Below, piece by piece: positions 44,424 through 51,629 of a stretch of 64,000 nucleotides of DNA (positions are counted from its first letter, which is position 1; each line of letters begins with the position of its first letter). The notes under the pieces were generated by a model, which worked only from the letters and a program-made list of their open reading frames with translations, did not search any database and was not told the DNA's origin. Where the stretch lies: positions 1 to 64,000 of the forward strand of contig JAQCEJ010000005.1 of the NCBI GenBank assembly GCA_027618475.1. The letters are read 5' to 3'. The position numbers and the translations under genes were made by a program. The stretch is from Planctomycetota bacterium (GTDB lineage Bacteria > Planctomycetota > Planctomycetia > Planctomycetales > Planctomycetaceae).

Positions 44424-44969
44424 ATGCACGCTTGGCACGATGTAACGCCGGGTGAAGATCTTCCGTTGGAATTTACGTCGATCATCGAGATTCCCACCGG
44501 ATCAAGCGTCAAATATGAACTCGATAAGGCGACCGGCCTGCTGAAGCTCGACCGCATTCTGTACTCGGCGGTCTTCTACCCGGCGAATTACGGATTCATT
44601 CCGCAGACGTTTGCCGAGGATGACGATCCGCTCGATGTGCTCGTTCTTTGTCAGGAACCGGTCGCTCCGTTAACGCTGGTCAAGTCGCGAGCGATCGGCC
44701 TGATGACGATGATCGACGGCGGCAAGAAGGATCACAAAATTCTGGCGGTCGCCGTTAACGATCCCGAATACGCCAGCTTTCACGAAGCAGACGAACTCCC
44801 TGTCCATCGTCTGGCAATGCTTCGACGATTTTTTCAAGATTACAAGCAGCTTGAAGGAAAAAGCGTCGAGGTCGACCAGTTTCTACCGGCGAGTGCAGCG
44901 ATTCCCGTTATTGAAGATGCGCTGCAGCGCTACAGTGCCGCACGTCGCCGGGGCTTCTTGCCGAAATGA
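44424..44969 (+). CDS. ppa: Inorganic pyrophosphatase, family I
   Basis: 181 residues from ATG 44424 (AGGA upstream), close to the 175 of the Escherichia coli enzyme. It hydrolyses pyrophosphate to drive biosynthesis in the cytoplasm. Family hallmarks are IIEIPTGSSVKYELDK (about 20-35), YPANYGFIPQTFAEDDDPLDVLVL (split near 52-75) with the Mg2+-binding Asp cluster DDDPLDV, and AIGLMTMIDGGKKDHKILAV (about 93-112) with the catalytic DxxxxD/K set. The frame stays open for 20 codons upstream, but that sequence is a family D repeat (cttcatcccttatcc) within the leader. Confidence 0.95.
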   Translation: MHAWHDVTPGEDLPLEFTSIIEIPTGSSVKYELDKATGLLKLDRILYSAVFYPANYGFIPQTFAEDDDPLDVLVLCQEPVAPLTLVKSRAIGLMTMIDGGKKDHKILAVAVNDPEYASFHEADELPVHRLAMLRRFFQDYKQLEGKSVEVDQFLPASAAIPVIEDALQRYSAARRRGFLPK

Positions 44970-45368
44970 TCGCCGCGAAATAATTGCCGCCTGATGTGGT
45001 GTGCATCACAGCGAACTCCTCGCATGCGCACTCGCCCCGATTTTTCAGAATCGCCGGAATTATTTTGACCGGCGACATAAAATTTGATATACTTAGACTG
45101 CACATCTAGGGCATGTTTTTATCATTTCAGATTCTGTTGAGTTAACGCCTTTAACAATTTGGTACAGAGAAAAACTTCTCTGCGAATAGTCTCTGTTGAA
45201 TTCTCAGGTGCGGTCCCGAGAGGGGTTCGTTATTTGATTCCATTTGTTTCTGCATTTCTCGTCCATCCCTGACGTATGGTCTGAGTATTTCACGACGGGA
45301 CCATTTACCACATCGATGGAATTCGCGCGTGACTGGAGACGCGACAATAACCGGAAGGGAGCACGATT
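44970..45368. other. Gene-free stretch with promoter and structured leader
   Basis: 399 bp between ppa and the hemerythrin-like gene. It holds a well-formed sigma-70 promoter (45065-45093) and then about 275 bases of leader with two perfect hairpins: GTTAA-CGCCT-TTAAC at about 45141-45155 and CAGAGAA-AAAC-TTCTCTG at 45165-45182. No T run follows, so this is more likely a 5' leader than a terminated small RNA. Confidence 0.5.
45065..45093 (+). promoter_or_regulatory. Sigma-70 type promoter TTGACC-N17-TATACT
   Basis: Near-consensus -35 (TTGACC, 45065-45070) and -10 (TATACT, 45088-45093) with the ideal 17-base spacer. It points at the hemerythrin-like gene 275 bases downstream. Confidence 0.6.
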
Positions 45369-45824
45369 ATGAAATATCCCGTCAGCCACGATCAATTGGC
45401 GAGTCTGAATTTGCGGAGTTGCCACGAGATGGAGTATCTCCTGCTGGGAGATTTACGCGATCTGCTCGAAGATGTCCCTAACGAAATGACCCGCCGCTGG
45501 ATGTTGGTGGTCCTCGATGCCTTGCTGGAAACATTGCCTCGCAATATTCAGCTTAAAGAGGAAGACGGCTATCTTTCTGAAGTGATCGAAGCCTTTCCCA
45601 ACTGGAGCGATCAGGTCGATGCCCTCCGCCGCGAACACGATATCTTGTTCGGAAAATTGCGTCGGCTTCGCGAACGAATCGTCCATCGTGCACACTTTAC
45701 CGACATTGCCGATGCGACCCGTAACGATCTCAAGGAGTGGATTCAGACGCTGGTGGCACACCACCGGCACGAAACGCGTCTCCTGCAAACCGCATTGAAT
45801 CTCGAAGTCGGTATCGGGGACTGA
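45369..45824 (+). CDS. Small helical protein, hemerythrin-like
   Basis: 151 residues, all helical. The pattern of His and acidic residues (SCHEMEYLLLGDL near 17-29, ALRREHDILFGKLRRL near 85-100, VAHHRHETRLLQTA near 130-143) resembles hemerythrin/DUF-type HHE domains that bind a di-iron site with His and Glu from four helices, and would sense or store O2, NO or reactive oxygen. The ligand count seems lower than in canonical hemerythrins, so a different four-helix protein is possible. GGAAGGGAG precedes the ATG. It has its own strong promoter and a long leader. No cysteine-based redox site is seen beyond Cys18. Confidence 0.6.
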   Translation: MKYPVSHDQLASLNLRSCHEMEYLLLGDLRDLLEDVPNEMTRRWMLVVLDALLETLPRNIQLKEEDGYLSEVIEAFPNWSDQVDALRREHDILFGKLRRLRERIVHRAHFTDIADATRNDLKEWIQTLVAHHRHETRLLQTALNLEVGIGD

Positions 45825-46002
45825 TGAAAAGGATGAGTAGGATAGACGTGGTGCGCTTGGTAGCGTAAAGCGTATTGTCTCACCTTGCGCTCTCGCCCCG
45901 AGGGAATTCATTCGATATGATGGCGCTGGGGTCATGTGATCCCCGTTCATCGTTTTCTCTCGACCTTCCGCCCATGATCATCGTCACGGCAGATACAGAA
46001 AC

Positions 46003-47037
46003 ATGGCGACTCTTGAACCGTTTCTAAAGCTGCCGGAAAACCGGCTGGCATTCGACGCCGTTCATAAACTGTTGGCGGGGGAGCGGATTTCCGGTTCTCA
46101 GAAAACGCCCCCTCCCCTGATTTACGTGCATGGCCCCTCCGGTGTCGGCAAATCGCTGATGTTGCGGCATCTGCTTAAGGAGTGGCGCAAAACACATCGG
46201 GGACACACGGTCGATCTGCTCACCGCGAGCGATTTCGTCGCACGATTCGCCGAGGCGTGCGACAACAAACAGGCCGATACCTTCGAACAATCGTTTCTTC
46301 AAAGCGAAACCTGGGTCTGTGAAGATTTACAGGCGATCGAATCACGTCGACCAGCTCAACGTATGTTGACGCTGTTACTCGACGAATTCTCCCGCCGCGG
46401 CACAAACGTTGTTTTGACGGCGGACCGCTCCCCCGGTCAGTTTTCGTCGCTCGAGTCGAGGTTGCTCAATCGCATCCGGGGTGGACTCGTCGTCCCGATA
46501 AGACTTCCAGGGAAATCGAGCCGAATACAACTGCTCCAGGCTTTCGCGCAATCGCGCTCGTTGCCGTTGACGGAGGACTCGCTCGCAACGCTCGCGACGG
46601 CACTCCCTGTTTCTCCCTGCGAACTCAAGTCGGTCGTCAATCAGTTGGAACATCACGTGCGGACTCGCAAAGTGACGCTCGATAAGGGCTTTTTGAAACG
46701 GTTTCTCAAAGAAGAAACCGCCGGCGTAAAAGTCTCGCCGAAGCAAATCGTCAACGTTGCCGCGGCTCATTTCGGTGTGAGCCCGGCTCAAATCCTCTCG
46801 ACGTCACGACGTCAGTCGGTCGTTGAAGCGCGGCGGTGTGTGATGGCGCTCTCGGCGGAACTCTCGGGGTTATCTCACACGGCGATTGCAAAATTTTTCG
46901 GACGCAACAATCACAGCTGCGTTTCACAGGCGTGCAAAGAAATCAAACACCGTTTAACCGAAGAGGTCGCCTGGCGGCAACACTGGTCTGCCCTGCACCG
47001 CCTGTTGAGGATATCGGATCAGCGGGCGACGGATTGA
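46003..47037 (+). CDS. DnaA-like AAA+ protein lacking the N-terminal domain
   Basis: 344 residues related to the replication initiator DnaA but without domains I and II. The AAA+ part begins near residue 10 with ENRLAFDAVHKLL and has Walker A YVHGPSGVGKS (about 41-51), a Walker B-like VCEDLQAI (about 107-114) and sensor sequences (NVVLTADRSP). Domain IV (about 245-335) includes SPKQIVNVAAAHFGVS, SRRQSVVEARRCVMALSAEL and GLSHTAIAKFFGRNNHSCVSQACKEI; the signature reads RNNHSCVSQA where DnaA has RDHTTVLHA, so DNA specificity probably differs. The gene is not flanked by dnaN/recF or DnaA boxes that I can see. It may be a second DnaA-type regulator or a DnaA/Hda-like protein. Confidence 0.85.
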   Translation: MATLEPFLKLPENRLAFDAVHKLLAGERISGSQKTPPPLIYVHGPSGVGKSLMLRHLLKEWRKTHRGHTVDLLTASDFVARFAEACDNKQADTFEQSFLQSETWVCEDLQAIESRRPAQRMLTLLLDEFSRRGTNVVLTADRSPGQFSSLESRLLNRIRGGLVVPIRLPGKSSRIQLLQAFAQSRSLPLTEDSLATLATALPVSPCELKSVVNQLEHHVRTRKVTLDKGFLKRFLKEETAGVKVSPKQIVNVAAAHFGVSPAQILSTSRRQSVVEARRCVMALSAELSGLSHTAIAKFFGRNNHSCVSQACKEIKHRLTEEVAWRQHWSALHRLLRISDQRATD

Positions 47038-47042
47038 AGAAA

Positions 47043-47128
47043 GAGTGGGGGAGGGGGAGAGCGGGAGTGTGGAAGATAAGATTTTCTACACACAGTTGAT
47101 CGGCTTCATCTCCCTCTCCCCCACTCTA
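47043..47128. repeat. 19-bp inverted repeat, family F (GGGGGAG runs)
   Basis: AGAGTGGGGGAGGGGGAGA at 47043-47061 and its inverse TCTCCCTCTCCCCCACTCT at 47110-47128, differing at one position. They sit between the DnaA-like gene and the aldo/keto reductase gene. Confidence 0.75.
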
Positions 47129-47179
47129 TTTGAAACTATCACCGTAACAATTCAACACACTGCAACACGAGACCACCCC

Positions 47180-48142
47180 ATGCCCCTACGACCACTTGGC
47201 CAGTCCGGCATCTGCGTTACTCCCATAGCGATGGGATGTTGGCCGATTACCGGTATCACGAGTGTTGATGTGACTCGCGCACAAGGTCTGGCGACGCTGT
47301 CTGCCGCGTTCGAATCGGGAATCAACTTTTTCGACACCGCCTACTGTTACGGTTACGAGGGGGAGAGCGAAAAGATGATCGCCGAAGCGTTGGGAGATCA
47401 TCGCGAGCAACTCGTGATCGCCAGCAAGGGGGGGATCCATTGGGTCGACAAACAGCAGGCCCGCGACGGATCCCCCGCCACGATTATCCGCGAGTGCGAA
47501 GAAAGTCTCCGCCGCCTGCAAACCGATTACATCGATCTGCACTATCTGCATGCCCCCGATCCCAACGTGTCGGTCGCCGTATCAGCCGAAGCGTTTCGCG
47601 ATCTGATCGATACAAAGAAGATTCGCGCCGCAGGAATCTCCAATTGCAGCGCCGCGCAGCTGAAAGAGTTCGCATCGGTCTGCCCGCTCACCGCGTATCA
47701 ACCGCATTACAACATGCTGCAGCGCGAAATCGAAGCCGAGCAACTTCCCTGGTGCCGCGAACATAACGTCGCCGTCGTCATTTATTGGCCCCTGATGAAA
47801 GGCCTGCTCGCCGGCAAGATGACGCGAGACTATCAATTCGATGAGCGTGACGGCAGACGGAAATATCCGATGTTTCAAGGGGACGAATGGGAGAAAAATC
47901 ACGACTTCATCGATACGTTGCGAACGATAGCCGACGAGATCGGCACGACCGTCGCGCAGCTTGTCATCAACTGGACGATCGAGCAGACCGGTATTACAGC
48001 GGCGCTCTGTGGTGCAAAACGCCCCGAGCAGATTCGCGACAACGCCGCTGCGATGACGTGGTCGCTGACCGCCGAACAGCTGGCACGCATCAATCGGGCC
48101 ATTGCCGAACGGGGACCAGCCATTTCCCGCGGCGCGGTGTGA
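47180..48142 (+). CDS. Aldo/keto reductase
   Basis: 320 residues from ATG 47180. A TIM-barrel NADPH-dependent oxidoreductase. Family hallmarks are PLRPLGQSGICVTPIAMGCW (about 2-21), INFFDTAYCYGYEGESEKMI (Asp and catalytic Tyr at about 53-57), the Lys in LVIASKGGIHW (about 82) and the His/phosphate-site region DYIDLHYLHAPDPN (about 116-129). The C-terminus ITAALCGAKRPEQIRDNAAA matches the NADP-binding GAxxxEQxxxN. The substrate is unknown. The frame is open to 47045, but that part is the family F repeat, so the start is set at the first ATG with family sequence. Its stop is about 110 bp before the next gene. Confidence 0.93.
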   Translation: MPLRPLGQSGICVTPIAMGCWPITGITSVDVTRAQGLATLSAAFESGINFFDTAYCYGYEGESEKMIAEALGDHREQLVIASKGGIHWVDKQQARDGSPATIIRECEESLRRLQTDYIDLHYLHAPDPNVSVAVSAEAFRDLIDTKKIRAAGISNCSAAQLKEFASVCPLTAYQPHYNMLQREIEAEQLPWCREHNVAVVIYWPLMKGLLAGKMTRDYQFDERDGRRKYPMFQGDEWEKNHDFIDTLRTIADEIGTTVAQLVINWTIEQTGITAALCGAKRPEQIRDNAAAMTWSLTAEQLARINRAIAERGPAISRGAV

Positions 48143-48149
48143 AGAGGAT

Positions 48150-48187
48150 TGGCCGCAATAATCGCAAAGGTCGCAAACAAGCAGAAA
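48150..48187 (+). repeat. Word-like repeat, family C copy
   Basis: TTGGCCGCAATAATCGCAAA then GGTCGCAAACAAGCAG, similar in phrasing to the copy at 36520. It fills the gap between the aldo/keto reductase stop and the YbaK-like start. Confidence 0.45.
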
Positions 48188-48250
48188 ACAATACTGACGA
48201 TCATCGTCCTGAATTTCTTTGTCTCCATGTCTGTTTTTTCGAGGCCATTG

Positions 48251-48739
48251 ATGACGGAATCCAACATCCTGATGGCGATTCGTCAATTGCTCGGCGACGC
48301 CGACTTCGCGTTTCGCGAATTGCATCATGAACCGACCCGCACGTCGGAAGACTCGGCCCGTGTACGGGGCGAACCACTCCATATTGGCGGCAAAGCCCTT
48401 GTGATGAAGGGTGATGACCGTTACGCCTTGTTTGTGCTCCCCGCCGATCACAAGTCGAATTCGTCGGCGATCCGCCGCGAACTCGGGTTTCGTAAAATGC
48501 GATTCGCTACGCCGGATGAACTCAAAGAACTGACCGGACTGGTCCCCGGTTCGGTACCGCCGTTCGGACGCCCAATTCTCCCGTTCGATCTCTATCTCGA
48601 CGAGGCGCTCACACAGAACGACCGCATTGCCTTCAACGCCGGTTCGCTGACCGATTCGATTATTCTCGCGATGTCCGACTACCTTCAGATCGCCCGACCG
48701 GCGAAGATTTTTTCGTTTTCCGAATTATCGAATGATTGA
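48251..48739 (+). CDS. YbaK/EbsC-type aminoacyl-tRNA deacylase-like protein
   Basis: 162 residues from ATG 48251 (the open frame before it reads repeat DNA, family C). It belongs to the YbaK/prolyl-tRNA synthetase editing-domain superfamily, which clears mischarged tRNA. Visible are HHEPTRTSEDSARVRGEPL (about 25-43), GGKALVMKGDDRYALFVLPAD (about 46-66), KMRFATPDELKELTGLVPGS (about 83-102) and VPPFGRP (about 104-110), the usual order for the family. The tRNA specificity (Cys, Ala or other) cannot be told. Its neighbours are unrelated metabolic genes. Confidence 0.88.
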   Translation: MTESNILMAIRQLLGDADFAFRELHHEPTRTSEDSARVRGEPLHIGGKALVMKGDDRYALFVLPADHKSNSSAIRRELGFRKMRFATPDELKELTGLVPGSVPPFGRPILPFDLYLDEALTQNDRIAFNAGSLTDSIILAMSDYLQIARPAKIFSFSELSND

Positions 48740-48845
48740 ACCAGAGTCGGCTCGGTTCGAACTTGGTTGCCACGCCCCATTCTGATATCTTTCGCGCCGG
48801 AAGAGATAACGAATGCCATAATCGCTTCATTAAAGGCCGTGCAAC

Positions 48846-49334
48846 ATGTCTCGAGGATTTCTGGGGTATCAAACATCACTGATGCTCGACGTGGTCGTGT
48901 GCGCGCTGGTTCTCGTCGTCCCGCTGGTGATTCTCAGTCTGTACCTGGTGAAGGTTCGGCACAACTACTTGTGGCATCGCAATCTGCAGATTCTGTTGGG
49001 AGTCACTCTGCTGGTCGCCGTCGGGGCGTTCGAGATCGACATGCAACTGGTGCATGGCGGTTGGGAAAACATCGTCAGCCGACGCGAACCGAGCCGATCA
49101 CCGGAAGAGATGCAGACCATTCGGTATTTCCTGTGGTTTCATCTCTGCTTTGCCGTGACGACGCCCGTGCTGTGGATCATCACTATGCAAAAGGCGTTGA
49201 AACACTTTCCGAACCCGCCGACCCCTTCGGCTCATAGCCATTCTCACAAACGCCTCGGCTGGTTATCGACGATCGATCTGGTGATGACGTCACTGACCGG
49301 CTTGTGGTGGTACTACGTGGCGTTCATTCGCTGA
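48846..49334 (+). CDS. DUF420 (YozB-like) membrane protein
   Basis: 162 residues with four hydrophobic helices (LMLDVVVCALVLVVPLVILS, LLGVTLLVAVGAFEIDMQ, IRYFLWFHLCFAVTTPVLWI and LSTIDLVMTSLTGLWWYYV). The His residues in WHRNLQ, WFHLCF and HSHSHKRLGW and the FEID motif match the DUF420 family, which is linked to cytochrome oxidase assembly or haem handling in other bacteria, though its mechanism is unproven. No oxidase genes are nearby. It is the last plus-strand gene before the convergent zinc-ribbon protein. Confidence 0.85.
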   Translation: MSRGFLGYQTSLMLDVVVCALVLVVPLVILSLYLVKVRHNYLWHRNLQILLGVTLLVAVGAFEIDMQLVHGGWENIVSRREPSRSPEEMQTIRYFLWFHLCFAVTTPVLWIITMQKALKHFPNPPTPSAHSHSHKRLGWLSTIDLVMTSLTGLWWYYVAFIR

Positions 49335-49367
49335 GTGGCGTTCGTTCGCGAAAGCAATCGAACGGTT

Positions 49368-50891
49368 TCAAATTCGCGATCCTGAAGCGTTGGACGATTC
49401 GGGTATCGTTCGTGAATCGTGAAACGCTTCGACCGGAAGATGCGGGCCTTGCCCCATCGGTTGCATCGTGGGGGGATCAACCCGATACGTGTGACCGTTG
49501 AACTCCATCCACTTGCGCTCCCAATGTTCGAGACGGGCGTTGACGATCGAGTTGGTCTGCTCCAGTCCGCCGGCGATCAGCGTGACAACGCCCAGAAACA
49601 ATAACATCTGCCCGGCAGTCGTAATAAGCCAGCCTGTGGGAGCAAGATGTGAATATTGGGCCGCCCCGAAATATCCCCAGAGTACACAACCGGCCCCGAG
49701 CGTCAGCACACCCACTCCGAGATAGGCCAGAATTTGTCCCAGGATCGATTGTGTGCTCTGAGATGTTTTTTCATCGTTGGCGCGAATCATCGATTGCACG
49801 TCGAAATGCACTCCCGCAAGGTGAGAATGCGGTGCATGAACCTGCCGGGCAACATTCGATTCGCTCCGAGGGAGGTCGAAATTCGATCGCGGTTTCGCCA
49901 TAGGTTCTCGCTCGCGCACTTCGTCAATCGGCGTGCTGAACGCCTGGTCGAGCAGCGATTGATCGCCCGGGTTCGGATGCGCGACATCGAACCTGAATTT
50001 CGATTTGGTCGTCGCGGTCGCACTTTCCTTCGCCGTATTTTCCACCACCGGCGGTTCGTCATTCACCGATTCATCATCCGTGAGATGATTCTGCCGGGGA
50101 TTATCGATCTGCGTTTTCGATTCAACCGTCGAGCTCAATTCGGGTCGCGACAACGTGTCGGCGGTCGGCTTGTCTTTGGGGACCGGTTCGGACACAACCG
50201 GTTCGTTCTCCCTGTTACGATATCGCTCGGCGAACTTGGGACGAGGTACGGAACTGCTCTCCGCAACTGTTTTCGTCCCTTCGTCGTTCGAGGCTGTTTT
50301 GCTGTCGTCTTTTTTCGGCTTCTCTTCGCGCGGCGGGGGGGGAGGTAGTTCGTTGTGCGGCTGGGGCGGTCGTCCGGTTTTGGACGACTCTGTGATCACT
50401 CGGGTAATGACGTCGGGTTGGGACGGATCGGGAAGCAGTGTCGACCGAGGTTGTTCGCGTTTCGTCGTTGACGTTTCGCTTGCAGAGGTCGACGACTGAG
50501 AGATGTCGGAGGTCGAACTCTTTTCTGACGAACGTGACGATGGTTTCTCCTGCGGATCGAGCAGGTTTTCCCGCGTCCAGCGTTCGAGCAACAGACGGGC
50601 ATCGGTAACAGAATTCGAAATCTGTGCCGAGATCCCGGCAGAAGAGCCTTGAATCGTTTTTAGCAGCGGGTCGGTCTTCGATCCCTCAGAGACGGCGAGT
50701 TGATCTGCAGGAGACGAGTGCGGACGGGGAGGCGATATGCCGTCGTTGATTTGGCCGGCATCGATGCGCGACAACGCGTCGTTACGGGTGTTGGTCAAAG
50801 CCAGTTCGCGTCCACAGGTTGCACACCGGGCGCGATTCGTCTCTGGTGAGACTTCCACAGCAACATCAGTTTTGCATCCTGCACACCACAT
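49368..50891 (-). CDS. Zinc-ribbon protein with long disordered region and two membrane helices
   Basis: 507 residues. N-terminal zinc ribbon MWCAGCK and RCATCGREL (Cys at 3, 6, 22, 25) is followed by about 310 residues of disordered, Ser/Glu/Pro-rich sequence (runs of Pro at about 195-202 and many KS/DS repeats). Near residues 390-450 are two hydrophobic helices (ILAYLGVGVLTLGAGCVLWG and MLLFLGVVTLIAGGLEQ) with a coiled-coil segment before them, then a short polar tail. This plan is shared with planctomycete proteins of unknown role and with the protein at 11062. It may tether a cytoplasmic complex to the membrane. Confidence 0.8.
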   Translation of the reverse strand: MWCAGCKTDVAVEVSPETNRARCATCGRELALTNTRNDALSRIDAGQINDGISPPRPHSSPADQLAVSEGSKTDPLLKTIQGSSAGISAQISNSVTDARLLLERWTRENLLDPQEKPSSRSSEKSSTSDISQSSTSASETSTTKREQPRSTLLPDPSQPDVITRVITESSKTGRPPQPHNELPPPPPREEKPKKDDSKTASNDEGTKTVAESSSVPRPKFAERYRNRENEPVVSEPVPKDKPTADTLSRPELSSTVESKTQIDNPRQNHLTDDESVNDEPPVVENTAKESATATTKSKFRFDVAHPNPGDQSLLDQAFSTPIDEVREREPMAKPRSNFDLPRSESNVARQVHAPHSHLAGVHFDVQSMIRANDEKTSQSTQSILGQILAYLGVGVLTLGAGCVLWGYFGAAQYSHLAPTGWLITTAGQMLLFLGVVTLIAGGLEQTNSIVNARLEHWERKWMEFNGHTYRVDPPTMQPMGQGPHLPVEAFHDSRTIPESSNASGSRI

Positions 50892-51240
50892 GGCCCACTC
50901 ACATCATTGTGAACATCGGCGTCGTCAATCCGACAACAAAACGCGGCCTAACCAGCCGCCTGTAATTCAACAAAACGGATTTTTCCGTGCCTGTTTCCCG
51001 TCAACAACTTACGGAGAAATACACGAAAGTGCTTCGGCCAATCCGACTTTCGGGGAGATGTACCGCAAACAAAGGGATGAGGCAAGACCGAAATCGGAGG
51101 CTGGAACGCAGTCAGCCCCTCTTTTGCAAATTACAATACAATTTACATAAACACGCACTTATTTATCTATGATCTCCCAAAGTGCTCTACCCGCTATCAA
51201 CGACACAAATATGTTGTAACTAACGACTATAAATAGGGTA

Positions 51241-51339
51241 ATGTCTTATGGACTCGATAGGGACGATGGTCGATGTACGATTTCACCACATCGGCAGCAA
51301 AAACTTGAATAATTATTTGTTCGTGTGCGAACTTTTTTT
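51241..51339 (+). ncRNA. Candidate small RNA or leader attenuator before the sigma factor gene
   Basis: A possible transcript of about 100 bases starting just after TATAAAT (51228-51234). It would fold CGATGT-N11-ACATCG (about 51272-51294) and end at the intrinsic terminator GTTCG-TGTG-CGAAC followed by seven T (51319-51339). It may be a separate small RNA or a terminated leader that controls the sigma gene 290 bases downstream. No -35 box is clear, so the promoter is weakly supported. Confidence 0.35.
51319..51339 (+). terminator. Compact hairpin with seven-T run
   Basis: GTTCG (51319-51323), loop TGTG, CGAAC (51328-51332), then TTTTTTT. It has the layout of an intrinsic terminator although the stem is only 5 bp. 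Confidence 0.5.
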
Positions 51340-51629
51340 CAAACGGCGCGTCTCAATAGTACGTATACAACACTGAAAGAGGACAATTCCCGGTTCAAGA
51401 CAACACATACAAGCCGGGAACCCCCTTTCCACCTCCAGGACGAGGCGAAAACTGAGTTTTCTATTCGCCCACGAGTGTCGACGGGCCAGACATGCAGGTC
51501 GGAAAAATACGAGAAAAGGATGAACTGATCGCTCCAAAATTTCGTTTTCATAGAAACAGAACAGATTGGTGCGACATTTGCTCTTTTCGATGATGAGCCC
51601 AGGCGGTTTGAATTAAGGAGGGAACCACC

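Larger units (their letters stand above)
50892..51629. other. AT-rich gene-free stretch upstream of the sigma factor gene
   Basis: 738 bp with no credible gene. It is clearly more AT-rich than the surroundings from about 51130 on. It contains a strong -10 (TATAAAT at 51228) followed about 90 bases later by a compact hairpin with a T run (51319-51339), and then about 290 bases of leader to the sigma factor start, which has AAGGAGGGAACCACC before its ATG. Confidence 0.6.

Noticed and set aside
46003-47037. Possible replication origin at the DnaA-like gene
   Set aside because: No cluster of TTATNCACA boxes, no AT-rich unwinding segment and no dnaN/recF/gyrB neighbours are visible.
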